DNA from: Variovorax sp. DXTD-1
GTDB taxonomy: Bacteria; Pseudomonadota; Gammaproteobacteria; Burkholderiales; Burkholderiaceae_C
Length of the DNA: 64,000 bases
Assembly (NCBI RefSeq): GCF_003984625.1
Contig: NZ_RWKH01000013.1
Coordinates: 62,001-126,000 of the forward strand
Direction of reading: 5' to 3'
Shown: one piece after another, positions 7,044 to 16,508 of the stretch
How the letters are laid out: each line of letters starts with the position of its first letter
Numbering within the stretch: position 1 is the stretch's first letter
Notes under the pieces: model-generated
The model's input: the letters and a program-made list of their open reading frames with translations, nothing else
The model's database searches: none
Told to the model about the DNA's origin: nothing
Program-made: the position numbers and the translations under genes

Positions 7044-9131
7044 ATGAACTCACCATCTCCGGGGTGCCGGGCACCCATGGCTTTCGCATTCGCCCTTGCG
7101 ACGCCGCTGCTTGCTTCAGCGCAGGCACAAGCGCCGGCCGGAACGCTGAACGAAGTGCGCGTGACCGCCGAAGGCGACCGTGTCGACCTTCAAGGCAAGC
7201 GCACGCAAGTCACCACCGACAGCACCGGCCTGCCCGCGGGCGTCACCGTCATCACGCCCGAAGAGCTCGGCACGCTCAACGTCGGGCGGGACATCTCGAA
7301 CATCTTTCGCCGCGTGCCCGGCGTGGTCGCCAACAACATCGACCAAGGCGACACGGGCAACGGCTTTCGCATGCGCGGTTTCGCCACGCAGGGAACGCAC
7401 GGCGCGGACACCGCGGTGTACGTGGACGGCGTGCCCCAGAACATGCCGTCGAGCCAGGCCGGCGCCGGCCATGGACCGGCATTCCTTGAATGGCTGACGC
7501 CGGACATGATCGGGCGCATCGACGTGATCAAAGGGCCCGTTTCGGCGTTGTACGGAGACCAGAACCGCGCCGGCGCGGTGGGCATCACGACGCAGACGGT
7601 TCCCGCCTCGTCGAGCGTCGGGGTCTCGCTCGAAAGCTACGGCGGGCGCCGCGGGTCGCTGGTGCTGTCCAACCGCTTCAACAACGTGCAGTCGCTCTTC
7701 ATCGCCGATGCCTACCGCACCGACAGCTATCGGCGTGATGGCCGCATCGAGCGGGACAACCTGTTCTGGAAGCTTTCGACCCAGCTGGGCGATGGCCTGT
7801 ACAGCCTGCGCGTGAACCACTACCGCTCCGAGTCGAGAGCGCCCGGCTACCTGCTGCTGTCCGATCTGCAGCGCGGTACCGTGGACCCCCGATCGACCCA
7901 ATTCAACCTGCCGGGCTTCGGCAGCGGCGAACGCACGGCACTGGTCTTCAATCGCACACCGGCCAGCGGCGAAGCGGGCTGGTATGCCACGGCCTACGGC
8001 GAGACTTTTGAACGGGTGCGCGGCACCTCGACGAGCAGCGTGCTGCAAACGGTGGGCGAGGACGACCGCCATTTTTACGGCGGGCGGCTGGCGCAGAACT
8101 TCGTCTTCGGTGATGCGGCCTCGCTTTTCGTGGGCGGCGAACTGCGGCGCGACAAGGGCGATGCGCTGCGCCGCGTGTGGCGCAATGGCGTGCCGACGGC
8201 CAGCTACATCAACAACCAGGAGCTGGATCTGCTGACCTATGGCCTGTTTGCCCAAGGGCAGTACAAGCTCGCGCAGAACTTCAAGCTGCTCGGCGGTGTG
8301 CGGCGCGACTGGTTCGACTACGACATCGGAAACCGCAAACTGCCCGCTGCCTCCACCGGCTACACCCGTGCCGTGACAACACCGAAGATCGGCGCTGTGT
8401 GGAGCGTGACGCCAACGCTCGACATCTTCGCCAACATTGCCGAGGGCTTTCGATCACCCGCCGCGGAGCAGATCAGCAGCAGCGGCGCCACCGGACCGCT
8501 GGGCGCGCGGGGTGGCACGGTGTTCGACGTGGCGCCTTCGAAGGTCAAGTCCCATGACCTGGGTTTCACGGTGTCGCCCACCGCATCGTGGAGCGCTTCG
8601 GGCGTGGTCTATCACACGCTCAACCAGGATGAAATCGTCGCGCAGGCGGACGGCTCGTTCAAGTCTGTGGGCGAGACCACGCGCAAGGGCTTCGAGCTCG
8701 AGTCGCGGCTGCGGATCGACAGCGCATGGTCGGTCTACGGCAGCTACGGCCGCGTGCTCGAGGCGCGCGTCAACAACCCGCTGCCCAACACCGGCGAACG
8801 GCTGTCGGTGCCGCGGCACCAGGTCAAGCTGGGGGCGGAGTACCGCCGGCGTCTGGGCGAAGGCCGGCTCACCGTCAATGCCGACGCGTATCTGACGTCC
8901 GGCAATCCGTACTACGAAGGCACGCCGCAGACCCAGCTGCGGACCATGCCGACCTATACCCGCTACGACCTCAAGGCAACCTACGACTGGCAGCAGTTCC
9001 AGTTCTCGGTCTTCGCGATCTTTCAGCCGCGGCGGTTTGCGAGCGACATCGCCTACGGCACCGCGGCCGGCTTGCTGGTGTCGCCGCAGCCGCGCACACA
9101 GGTCGGCGCGTCCATGCGCTATTTTTTCTGA
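7044..9131 (+). CDS. TonB-dependent outer-membrane receptor
   Basis: A 695-residue outer-membrane receptor. A signal peptide (residues 1 to about 27) is followed by the plug domain: GTLNEVRVTAEGDRVDLQ, then ELGTLNVGRDISNIFRRVPG, the conserved FRMRGF block, and IDVIKGPVSALYGDQN, close to the usual I-x-V-x-K-G-P-x-S-x-L-Y-G signature. The rest is a 22-strand barrel ending in aromatic YFF, as expected for BAM recognition. Length is typical. It would import a metal chelate or other ligand with TonB energy. The ABC ATPase begins 8 bp after its stop, so the receptor and transporter form one operon behind the Fur-type operator. The ligand is unknown. Confidence 0.92.
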   Translation: MNSPSPGCRAPMAFAFALATPLLASAQAQAPAGTLNEVRVTAEGDRVDLQGKRTQVTTDSTGLPAGVTVITPEELGTLNVGRDISNIFRRVPGVVANNIDQGDTGNGFRMRGFATQGTHGADTAVYVDGVPQNMPSSQAGAGHGPAFLEWLTPDMIGRIDVIKGPVSALYGDQNRAGAVGITTQTVPASSSVGVSLESYGGRRGSLVLSNRFNNVQSLFIADAYRTDSYRRDGRIERDNLFWKLSTQLGDGLYSLRVNHYRSESRAPGYLLLSDLQRGTVDPRSTQFNLPGFGSGERTALVFNRTPASGEAGWYATAYGETFERVRGTSTSSVLQTVGEDDRHFYGGRLAQNFVFGDAASLFVGGELRRDKGDALRRVWRNGVPTASYINNQELDLLTYGLFAQGQYKLAQNFKLLGGVRRDWFDYDIGNRKLPAASTGYTRAVTTPKIGAVWSVTPTLDIFANIAEGFRSPAAEQISSSGATGPLGARGGTVFDVAPSKVKSHDLGFTVSPTASWSASGVVYHTLNQDEIVAQADGSFKSVGETTRKGFELESRLRIDSAWSVYGSYGRVLEARVNNPLPNTGERLSVPRHQVKLGAEYRRRLGEGRLTVNADAYLTSGNPYYEGTPQTQLRTMPTYTRYDLKATYDWQQFQFSVFAIFQPRRFASDIAYGTAAGLLVSPQPRTQVGASMRYFF

Positions 9132-9139
9132 GGCGCCGC

Positions 9140-9874
9140 ATGAATCAGGAAGTGCTCTCGGCGCGAGGGCTGGTCGTCACCTTGGCCGGGCGCCGCGCAA
9201 TCGACGGACTCGACTTGAGCGTGCCGGCCGGCAGCGTCTACGCGCTGCTCGGCGGCAACGGGGCGGGCAAGACAACCACGCTGAACGCACTGCTGGGTTT
9301 CGTGGCGCCGGCCGCCGGAAGCGTCCAGGTCGCCGGGGTCGATCTGCGCCGCAACGCTGCTGCGGCGCGGCGCCATCTGGCCTATCTGCCCGAGAACGTG
9401 GCGTTGTATCCGTACCTGAGCGGCATCGAGAACCTTCAGTACTTCTGTGCACTGGGTGGCGTGCCGCTGGCCGACGCGGCCGCACGTGCCCTGCTGGACC
9501 AGGCCGGCCTGCAAGCGGCGTCGCACGCAGCGCGTGTCGCGACGTACTCGAAGGGCATGCGGCAAAAGGTCGGCCTCGCCATTGCGCATGCCAAACGTGC
9601 GAAGGCGATGCTGCTCGACGAGCCCACCTCGGGCCTCGACCCTGGTGCCGCGAACGACTTTGCACAGCGCGTGCGCGCCGCTGCCGATACCGGCATGGCC
9701 GTGCTGATGGCCACGCACGATCTGTTCAACGCCAAGCAGGTCGCGGACTGCATCGGAATCATGAAGGAAGGGCGTCTCGTCGCGCAGTTCGATACGCACA
9801 CCGTCAGCCACGACGAGCTGGAGCGCGCCTATCTGGCCCACACGCGCGCGGCGCCCTTGGAGCGGGCCGCATGA
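9140..9874 (+). CDS. ABC transporter ATP-binding protein (CcmA/NosF-type)
   Basis: A 244-residue ABC ATPase. Walker A is GGNGAGKT at residues 38-45, the signature is YSKGMRQKVGLA, and Walker B with D-loop is MLLDEPTSGLDP. The switch histidine is in MATHDLF. The gradual signature (SKGMRQK) places it with ABC-2 exporter or NosF-like ATPases rather than import-type ones. It overlaps the first permease gene by 4 bp (ATGA at 9871), indicating coupled translation. It energises the two permeases that follow. Confidence 0.92.
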   Translation: MNQEVLSARGLVVTLAGRRAIDGLDLSVPAGSVYALLGGNGAGKTTTLNALLGFVAPAAGSVQVAGVDLRRNAAAARRHLAYLPENVALYPYLSGIENLQYFCALGGVPLADAAARALLDQAGLQAASHAARVATYSKGMRQKVGLAIAHAKRAKAMLLDEPTSGLDPGAANDFAQRVRAAADTGMAVLMATHDLFNAKQVADCIGIMKEGRLVAQFDTHTVSHDELERAYLAHTRAAPLERAA

Positions 9875-11292
9875 CGGCCGCCGCCGTGCTGCGAAAGGAA
9901 TTGCGCGCGCTCGTTCGAGACGGGCGTTTCGTTGTGCTTGCCGTCTCGATATCGCTGCTGCTGGCCGGCCTGCTGTTCGCTTCGGCGCAGCAGCAGCAAC
10001 GCCTCGCGCACGAGAAGGCGCAAGTCAGCGAACTGGTGCGCCAGCAGTGGGATTCGCAGGGCGACAAGCACCCTCATCGCGGGGCGCATTTCGGCCTCTA
10101 CGCATTCCGCCCCGACTCGCCGCTGGCCGTGGTCGACCCCGGGCTCGGCCCCTACCTGGGCCAGGCGCTCTGGCTCGAACCGCATCGGCGCAACATGACG
10201 CGCTTTCGTCCTGCGGCCGACGAGCCGCCGTCGGTGCGCTTCGGGTCCTTCACGCCGGCCTTCGTGCTGCAGGCGCTGCTGCCGCTGCTGATCGTCGCCC
10301 TGGGTTTCAACGCCGTCAGCCTGGAACGGGAAAGCGGAACCTTGCGCATGCTGCACAGCGCCGGCTTGCCCGGCCGCGCGCTGCTGGCGGGAAAGTTCCT
10401 GGCGCTGCTCGCGGTGGTCTCGCTGGTTCCGCTGGCCGCAGTGGGGGCGGGTCTTGCCCTGGTGACGGCAGGCGCAGGGCCTGGCGCGGACACTGTATGG
10501 CGCGCAATCGTTCTGGCGGGCACCTTCTTGATCTACTGCGGTGTCTTTGCAGCCTTGGCACTGGCGGTGTCAACCATGGTGGCGAGCAGCCGGCGCGCGC
10601 TGTTCGTCTTGCTGGGCCTGTGGATCGCCTTCGTCTTCGTCGTGCCGCGCCTGGGTGCCGCGGGCGCGCAGGCCGCTGCACCGCTGCCGACGGCCGAGCG
10701 CTTCTGGGGCGACATCCAGCGCGACTACGCCGAAGGCCTGCCGGGCGATGGCGCGCTGGCCGTGCGCAACGAACGTTTCGATGCGGAACTTCTGCGCCGG
10801 CACAACGTGCGTCGCCTGGAAGACCTGCCCTTCGGCGCCTATGCGCTGCGCCGGATGGAGCGCGACGCCTACGCCGACCGCGTGCACGCGATTCACTTCG
10901 GCCGCCTCTGGGACCGCTACGCAATGCAGGAGAGAATTGCGCGCGTTGCCTCGGCACTCAGTCCGACGACGGCCATGCGTGCCATTTCGATGAAGCTCTC
11001 GGGCACCGACCTCGCGCATCAGCGCCACTTCGAGGAGGCAGCCGAGCAGTACCGCCGCCGCGTGAACATCAAGATCGACCAGTGGGACATGGACAACACC
11101 CGCGGGCTGACCTCGTTCGAGGACAAGTACGCCGACGACACGTTGTGGCGGTCGGTCGGCGCGTTCCACTACACGCCGCCCAACATCGCTTTCGCATTGC
11201 GCGCGGCATTGCCCGACCTTGGCGTGCTGCTCGCCTGGGCGATGACGGCCTGCGGCTTGCTGGTGCTTGCAGCGCGGAGGCTGCGGCCATGA
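9871..11292 (+). CDS. ABC-2-type permease, DUF3526-like (first of pair)
   Basis: A 473-residue membrane protein. The first helix (about residues 20-42) is followed by a ~100-residue soluble domain, then four helices in the middle (including VLQALLPLLIVALGFNAVSL and LLAGKFLALLAVVSLVPLAA), a second soluble segment of about 190 residues rich in Arg/Asp, and a last helix at the C-terminus. The SLERESGTLRMLHSAGL segment between helices is typical of ABC-2 permeases. Helices separated by large outside domains are characteristic of DUF3526 permeases. Start ATG overlaps the ATPase stop, and its own stop overlaps the next permease start. Substrate unknown. Confidence 0.85.
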   Translation: MTAAAVLRKELRALVRDGRFVVLAVSISLLLAGLLFASAQQQQRLAHEKAQVSELVRQQWDSQGDKHPHRGAHFGLYAFRPDSPLAVVDPGLGPYLGQALWLEPHRRNMTRFRPAADEPPSVRFGSFTPAFVLQALLPLLIVALGFNAVSLERESGTLRMLHSAGLPGRALLAGKFLALLAVVSLVPLAAVGAGLALVTAGAGPGADTVWRAIVLAGTFLIYCGVFAALALAVSTMVASSRRALFVLLGLWIAFVFVVPRLGAAGAQAAAPLPTAERFWGDIQRDYAEGLPGDGALAVRNERFDAELLRRHNVRRLEDLPFGAYALRRMERDAYADRVHAIHFGRLWDRYAMQERIARVASALSPTTAMRAISMKLSGTDLAHQRHFEEAAEQYRRRVNIKIDQWDMDNTRGLTSFEDKYADDTLWRSVGAFHYTPPNIAFALRAALPDLGVLLAWAMTACGLLVLAARRLRP

Positions 11293-12689
11293 TGAACCTC
11301 ATCTTGCGTGCGGAATGGCGGCGCTTCGTTCGCCAGCACACGCATCTCTGGGTGTCCGGTGTTTTCGCCGCGCTGCTGTGCGTGAGTGCGCTCTGGTCAG
11401 GGCTTGCCGCCAGGGAATTGCGGCTCCTGGATGCGCAGCAGATGGCCACGTGGGAACAGGCGCGAACACAGGCGCGCGACGCGGCAGCCAAAACGGGCGC
11501 CGCCACGCCGGGGGGCGACACCAAGGCAATGATGGCCGCATTCCAGTTCGCCCGGCTCAATGCGCCTCCCGTGCATCTGCCAGCGCTCGGCGGCCTTGCC
11601 CTTGGAACCGGAACATTCGATCTGCTGAGCCCGACGATGCGCGTCACGGTCGAGAGCCGGCACACCGACACCCGCAAGAGCGACCGGATCTCGAACCCGC
11701 TGCTCGAAGACCTGGGTCCGCCTGATTTCGCGACACTGGTCGCGCTGCTGCTGCCGCTCGCCATCCTGGGGCTTTGCTACGGACTGGTGCAAGAGGACCG
11801 GGAGCAAGGTAGGTGGCGGCTCGTGGTCGCGCAATGCGCGCAACCCTGGAAAGTGCTCGCGATTGCGCTTTGTATTCGCGCGGCGGCGGCCTGGTCATTG
11901 GCCGCCAGCGCGTCGTTGCTGGCGTTCGCGCTGGACCCGGGCTCGACCTGGCACGCCGGGGTGGTCTGGCTGGCGACGCTGGGTGCGTTCACCGTCTGCT
12001 GGACTGCGTTGGCCGGGCTGTTCTGCCTGCTGCCGGTGTCGTCCGGCGCTGCGGCACTCGGCATGCTCGGTGCGTGGCTGCTGGCCACGTTCGTCGTACC
12101 TGCGGCCTTGGCGGGCATTGCCGACAGTGAAGCACCGATGCCATCGCGGCTGACGGCGGTTGCCGAACTGCGCGCCGCGCAGCAGGACGCCGAAGTGCAT
12201 ATGGAGGAGCACCTGGCCGCCTGGTACGCGGCCCACCCGGCTGACCGGCCGGCCGGGCGCAGCACCCACACCTGGCCAGTCAGCTTCCTGCCGAGGTACC
12301 TGGCCCAGGACCGCGAGATCCGGCCACTGATGGCGGCGTTCGACGAAACCCGCGCGCGCCGTTTTGTTCTGCTCGAGCGATGGTCCTGGCTTTCGCCTGG
12401 CATGGCGCTCGCGATGACGGCCGACCGGCTTGCCGGCATCGATGCTCCACGCTACGCGCGGCATGTGAAAGCCGTGAATTCATACGAAGACGCCTGGCGT
12501 GCCTATTTCGTGCCCCGGGTCATGAGCTACCGCGGGTTGACCGCGGAGCATTACGACAAGCTGCCCATGTTCGAGCCTGTGGCAGCAAGCCCGGATAGTG
12601 CGGCCTGGCGAAGTGCGATGGCGTTGAGCATTCTCGCGATCGGGCTGATTGCCGCCTTAGGCCTTGCGCGCGCCGGCCTTCGTCCTTGA
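11289..12689 (+). CDS. ABC-2-type permease, DUF3526-like (second of pair)
   Basis: A 466-residue paralogue of the preceding permease with the same plan: N-terminal helix (LWVSGVFAALLCVSALWSGL), soluble domain, a group of membrane helices around residues 155-280 with GLVQEDREQGRWRLVVAQ between them, a long soluble segment, and a C-terminal helix. The start (ATGATG at 11289) overlaps the upstream stop. The two permeases plus ATPase would make a heterodimeric ABC-2 complex, matched by location to the TonB receptor. Whether it imports a ligand delivered by the receptor or exports a product is unclear; the ATPase subclass favours an exporter-type fold. Confidence 0.85.
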   Translation: MMNLILRAEWRRFVRQHTHLWVSGVFAALLCVSALWSGLAARELRLLDAQQMATWEQARTQARDAAAKTGAATPGGDTKAMMAAFQFARLNAPPVHLPALGGLALGTGTFDLLSPTMRVTVESRHTDTRKSDRISNPLLEDLGPPDFATLVALLLPLAILGLCYGLVQEDREQGRWRLVVAQCAQPWKVLAIALCIRAAAAWSLAASASLLAFALDPGSTWHAGVVWLATLGAFTVCWTALAGLFCLLPVSSGAAALGMLGAWLLATFVVPAALAGIADSEAPMPSRLTAVAELRAAQQDAEVHMEEHLAAWYAAHPADRPAGRSTHTWPVSFLPRYLAQDREIRPLMAAFDETRARRFVLLERWSWLSPGMALAMTADRLAGIDAPRYARHVKAVNSYEDAWRAYFVPRVMSYRGLTAEHYDKLPMFEPVAASPDSAAWRSAMALSILAIGLIAALGLARAGLRP

Positions 12690-13185
12690 AGGCGGAGCCG
12701 CCGCCTCCGCGTCAGTTCATTTCTTCGAGGCACCACATGATTTCAGCGACGACTGTGCCGGCTTTGCGTTCGCCTCAGAGGATGCGAATATCTCCGTTTG
12801 GACAAGCGCCTGTCGCAAATTGCGCGCGTGTTGACCCCGTCTTAGGGGTGCGTGCCTGCGTGCCGGGAGGATGGGTGTTGGTGGCCCATTGTGTTCTCCT
12901 CGTGATGGCGGAACGGGCGAGGGGCGTGGTGTGCTTTTCATGTCATGCGCTTTGGCCCACGAGCGCGGCTCATTGGCTTGTCCGCCGGCATGTCTGGCTG
13001 CGGGTACATCGTGCCTGCTCTATTCCACAAAAAGCACTGTCCGGACCCAGAGGAGCTCACCACGTCCGAAACCAGACTGCGCCGTTGGAGCCTTGGCTTC
13101 TGTCAGCGGGATGCTGAAGCCGTGTAGGAAATGACCCGACAACCGACGGTCTTGCCTTGGGCATGCGACCCGCTACGATTTGGCC
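12690..13185. other. Intergenic region without a recognised gene
   Basis: About 500 bp between the second ABC permease and the aldo/keto reductase. It contains GCGGAG/CTCCGC arms just after 12690 that could form a short hairpin, but with no T-run. Several short open frames on both strands have compositions unlike real proteins and no convincing ribosome binding sites. No promoter or repeat could be supported. Confidence 0.5.
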
Positions 13186-14043
13186 ATGCGAACACTCCCT
13201 CTCTCCAATGCCCGCGACATTCCGGTGCTCGGTCTCGGCACCTGGCGCATGGGCGAGGCGGCGAACCGCCGCGCGGCGGAAGTGGCAGCGGTGCGCGAGG
13301 CCATCGCCATGGGCTACCGGCTGATCGACACCGCCGAGATGTACGGCGAAGGCGGCGCCGAAACCGTGCTCGGCCAGGCGGTGGCCGAAGCCCTGCGCGC
13401 CGGCGACGTGCGGCGCGACGAGCTCTTCATCGTCAGCAAGGTCTACCCGCACAATGCAAGCCGCCGCGGCACGCCCGAAGCCTGCGAGCGCAGCCTGAAG
13501 CGCCTGGGGCTCGACACGATCGACCTCTACCTGCTGCACTGGCGCGGCAGCCATCCGCTGCGCGAAACGGTCGATGCGATGCAGGCGCTGGCGGCCAAGG
13601 AGCGCATCGGCCACTGGGGCGTCAGCAACTTCGACACGGACGACATGGAAGAACTCGCGCAGGCCGTGGGCCCAGGCCCTGGCTGCGCGGCCAACCAGGT
13701 CTACCTTTCGCTCGGTGAACGCGGCCCGGAATTCAGCCTGTTGCCCTGGCTGCGCGAACGCGGCATGCCGCTGATGGCCTACAGCCCGATCGACCAGGGC
13801 GCGCTTGCTTCGGACAAGGCTTTGGGAGCGTTGGCTGCGCGCCTTGGCGTGACCGCCGCGCAGCTCGCCCTTGCGGCCGTGATCGCCAGGCCCGGCGTGG
13901 TCGCCATTCCGAAGGCGGTGCGCAGCGCCCATCTGCAGGAGAACCTCGCTGCCGCCGACCTCGAGCTGGACGCGGCAACGCTCGCCGAACTCGACCGCCT
14001 CCATCCACCGCCCCGGCGCAAGGCGCCGCTCGCGATGATCTGA
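13186..14043 (+). CDS. Aldo/keto reductase
   Basis: A 285-residue NADPH-dependent aldo/keto reductase with a TIM-barrel fold. The catalytic tetrad is complete: D48 (RLIDTA), Y53 (EMYGEGG), K85 (VSKVYP) and H118 (YLLHWRG). The C-terminal cofactor segment VVAIPKAVRSAHLQEN is also present. ATG at 13186 was preferred to the upstream TTG at 13180. It stands alone, converging on the NCS2 permease gene 15 bp away, so the neighbourhood gives no substrate hint. Likely a general carbonyl reductase. Confidence 0.9.
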   Translation: MRTLPLSNARDIPVLGLGTWRMGEAANRRAAEVAAVREAIAMGYRLIDTAEMYGEGGAETVLGQAVAEALRAGDVRRDELFIVSKVYPHNASRRGTPEACERSLKRLGLDTIDLYLLHWRGSHPLRETVDAMQALAAKERIGHWGVSNFDTDDMEELAQAVGPGPGCAANQVYLSLGERGPEFSLLPWLRERGMPLMAYSPIDQGALASDKALGALAARLGVTAAQLALAAVIARPGVVAIPKAVRSAHLQENLAAADLELDAATLAELDRLHPPPRRKAPLAMI

Positions 14044-14058
14044 CCTGACGGGCGGCGG

Positions 14059-15555
14059 CTAGTGCGCTTCGGCCTGCTTGGCCGCGGCAATCACCGCCTG
14101 CTCGTCGTGCTTCGCACCGTTCAGGAACAGGTTCAGCAGCACCGCGCTGATCGAGGCCAGCAGAATGCCCGATTCGACCAGCGAGTGGATCGCATGCGGC
14201 ATCCACTGCTTGAAGTTGGGTGCAATGAGCGGAATCATGCCGATGCCGATCGACACCGCAACGATCATCGCGTTGTGACGGTTGCCCTTGAAGTCCACGC
14301 CCGAAAGAATGCGGATGCCGGTGGCGGCCACCATGCCGAACATCACCAGCCCCGCGCCGCCAAGCACCACCGTGGGCAGCGATTCGATCAGCGCCGCCAT
14401 CTTGGGCAGCAGGCCGAGCACGACGAGGATCACGCCGCCGGCCACGCAGACAAAGCGGCTCTTCACGCCCGTGACGGCCACCAGCCCCACGTTCTGCGAA
14501 AAGCTGGTGTACGGAAAGGTGTTGAAGATGCCCCCGATGAGCGTGCCCAGGCCGTCGGTGCGCAGGCCCTTGGCAAGTTCCTTCTGCGTGATCTTGCGGT
14601 CGGTCATTTCGCCGAGCGCGAGGAACATGCCGGTCGACTCGATCATCACCACGATCATGATGAGCGTCATCGTGAGGATCAGGACCGGGTCGAACTGCGG
14701 CATGCCGAAGTGAAAGGGCAGCACCACGTCCACCCAGGCCGCCTTGCCCACCTTCTCGTAGGTCATGAGGCCCGTGATGGAGGCCACCACCGCGCCGATC
14801 ACGATGCCCAGCAGCACCGAGATGTTGGCGATGAAGCCCTTGGCGTACTTCACGATCAGCAGGATGGACACCAGCACCAGCGCCGCCACGCCGAAGCCCG
14901 GGAGGTCCGCGTACTTGGGGTTGGGCACCGTGGGCATGATGGCAAAGCCCTTGGGCACCGCCGGGATCGAACTGCCCGGCGACGTGACCTCTGCGAGCCA
15001 TTTGGCGTACACCGGGTCCACCAGCGCGGGCGCGGTCGGCCCCACCGGATTGCCGAAGATCCAGTTGATGCCCACGCGCATCAGGCTGATGCCGATCACC
15101 GCGATGATGGTGCCCGTGACCACCGGCGGAAAGAAGCGCAGCATGCGGCTCACCAGCGGCGCGATGAGTATCGACACCACGCCCGCGCCGATGATCGCGC
15201 CGAACAGCAGCTGGGCACCGTTCTGCCCGGGGTTGGCGTTGGCAATGGCCACCATGGGCGCCACCGACGCGAAGGTCACGCCCATCATCACCGGCAGCTT
15301 GATGCCGAACCACTGCGTGGCGCCCAGCGCCTGGATCAGCGTAGCAATGCCGCAGCAGAACAAGTCGGCCGAGATCAGCAGCGCGACCTCGTCAGGCGAC
15401 AGCTTGAGCGCGCGCCCCACGATGAGCGGCACCGCGACGGCGCCCGCATACATCACCAGCACATGCTGAAGGCCGAGCGCCGCGAACTTGCCTGAAGGCA
15501 GCCGCTGGTCCACCGGATGAACTGTGTGAACAGGGGAAGAGGTCTCGGCCGTCAT
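14059..15555 (-). CDS. NCS2 purine permease (xanthine/urate:H+ symporter)
   Basis: A 498-residue nucleobase:cation symporter-2 protein with about 14 hydrophobic segments. The family signature is seen as QNVGLVAVTG, and FPYTSFSQN precedes it; the helix-8-like block VMIESTGMFLALGEM matches xanthine/urate members of NCS2. GGAGA lies 7 bp before the ATG at 15555. A TGTATACA palindrome sits 82 bp upstream, shared with the urate and ureide genes, which supports uric acid or xanthine as substrate. It is transcribed alone. The exact substrate within the purine group is inferred. Confidence 0.9.
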   Translation of the reverse strand: MTAETSSPVHTVHPVDQRLPSGKFAALGLQHVLVMYAGAVAVPLIVGRALKLSPDEVALLISADLFCCGIATLIQALGATQWFGIKLPVMMGVTFASVAPMVAIANANPGQNGAQLLFGAIIGAGVVSILIAPLVSRMLRFFPPVVTGTIIAVIGISLMRVGINWIFGNPVGPTAPALVDPVYAKWLAEVTSPGSSIPAVPKGFAIMPTVPNPKYADLPGFGVAALVLVSILLIVKYAKGFIANISVLLGIVIGAVVASITGLMTYEKVGKAAWVDVVLPFHFGMPQFDPVLILTMTLIMIVVMIESTGMFLALGEMTDRKITQKELAKGLRTDGLGTLIGGIFNTFPYTSFSQNVGLVAVTGVKSRFVCVAGGVILVVLGLLPKMAALIESLPTVVLGGAGLVMFGMVAATGIRILSGVDFKGNRHNAMIVAVSIGIGMIPLIAPNFKQWMPHAIHSLVESGILLASISAVLLNLFLNGAKHDEQAVIAAAKQAEAH

Positions 15556-15636
15556 CGTGCATCTCCTGGCGAAGCAAGGGAAACATGCGTGGGCGGCGCG
15601 GCTTGGCGTGGCGTCCACAATGTGTGTACGCCAAAC

Positions 15637-15644
15637 TGTATACA
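15637..15644. promoter_or_regulatory. TGTATACA operator upstream of NCS2 permease
   Basis: A perfect 8-bp palindrome in the context AAACTGTATACAATTTA, 82 bp upstream of the NCS2 start. The same core, with the same flanking AACTGTATACA, recurs at 37908 and 39755, and the bare core at 18847. Likely bound by one of the two FCD-type GntR regulators of this region (inference). Confidence 0.65.
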
Positions 15645-15695
15645 ATTTATGCCGCAATCTGGATGCAGGAAAACCCGCACCGCGGCGGCTGCTTT

Positions 15696-16460
15696 CTAGG
15701 CGAGCAGCGCCTTCACCAGGTCGAGCTGCCGGTCGGGCTTTTCGGTGCCCAGTTCCAGGCTGGCCTCGATGCGCTGCAGATGGTCGATCATGCAAAGCAC
15801 CGCACCTTCCACATCGCCCTTGCGGCAGATGCGCAGAAACTCCGAGTGCTCGTCCGACGAGCAATGCGGGTCGTTCGACGAGTGGTAGAGCATGGCTATG
15901 AGCGAACTGCGCGCCACCAGTTCGCGCACCAGTTCGGCCAGGGTCTTGTTGCCCGTGGCCTCGGCCAGCGCCACATGAAAATCGCCCAGCACCTTTTCGC
16001 GCACGGTGCCCGTGGTGGTGGTCTGGCGCAGGGCCGTGCGCTCGAAGCGGATGTGCTGCTCCAGCACCTGGTAGTCGCGCGTGCGGGCGTTGGCAATGAA
16101 CAGGCGCACCACTTCGCTTTCGAGAATGCGGCGCACCGCGAACACCTCGCGTGCCTCTTGCACCGTGGGCTGGCACACGAACGCACCCTTGTCGGGAATG
16201 ATTTCGATGAGCTTGTCCTTCGACAGCATGAGCAGGGCGGCCCTGATCTTGGTGCGGCTCACCGCATAGACGCGGCCCAGCGCTTCTTCACGCAGCCAGG
16301 TGCCGGGAGGCAGGCGCTTCTCGACGATGGCGGTGGCAATGTCCTGCGCGATGCTTTCGATGGAACTTCCCTTGTCCGCGGCAGGTGTGCCGTTTTCTGC
16401 CGCGGCGGCAGCAGCATCAGGAGTGGGAGAGGCGGATGGTTTGGAGCTGGCGCGAGGCAT
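15696..16460 (-). CDS. GntR-family (FCD) regulator, probably of purine/ureide genes
   Basis: About 254 residues from the ATG at 16460. An Ala/Pro-rich leader of about 30 residues precedes a GntR winged helix (LREEALGRVYAVSRTKIRAA, then LLMLSKDKLIEI) and an FCD domain with the ligand residues in LGDFHVALAEATGNK and SSDEHSEFLRICRKGD. It is the third gene of the unit NCS1 permease, racemase, regulator. Its sequence is clearly related to the second GntR protein at 37212-37886 (both have AVRRxLExE and SLIAMLYxS-like blocks). Regulation of the TGTATACA sites is likely but cannot be assigned to one of the two proteins. Confidence 0.88.
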   Translation of the reverse strand: MPRASSKPSASPTPDAAAAAAENGTPAADKGSSIESIAQDIATAIVEKRLPPGTWLREEALGRVYAVSRTKIRAALLMLSKDKLIEIIPDKGAFVCQPTVQEAREVFAVRRILESEVVRLFIANARTRDYQVLEQHIRFERTALRQTTTTGTVREKVLGDFHVALAEATGNKTLAELVRELVARSSLIAMLYHSSNDPHCSSDEHSEFLRICRKGDVEGAVLCMIDHLQRIEASLELGTEKPDRQLDLVKALLA

Positions 16461-16508
16461 GCGGAGATTGTGGCCCAGCAAGGCCGTTGCCGCGTCCCGA
16501 ACGCCCCG

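Noticed and set aside
12690..13185. Possible small genes in the gap after the ABC permeases
   Set aside because: Short frames on both strands lack ribosome sites, family motifs and protein-like composition.
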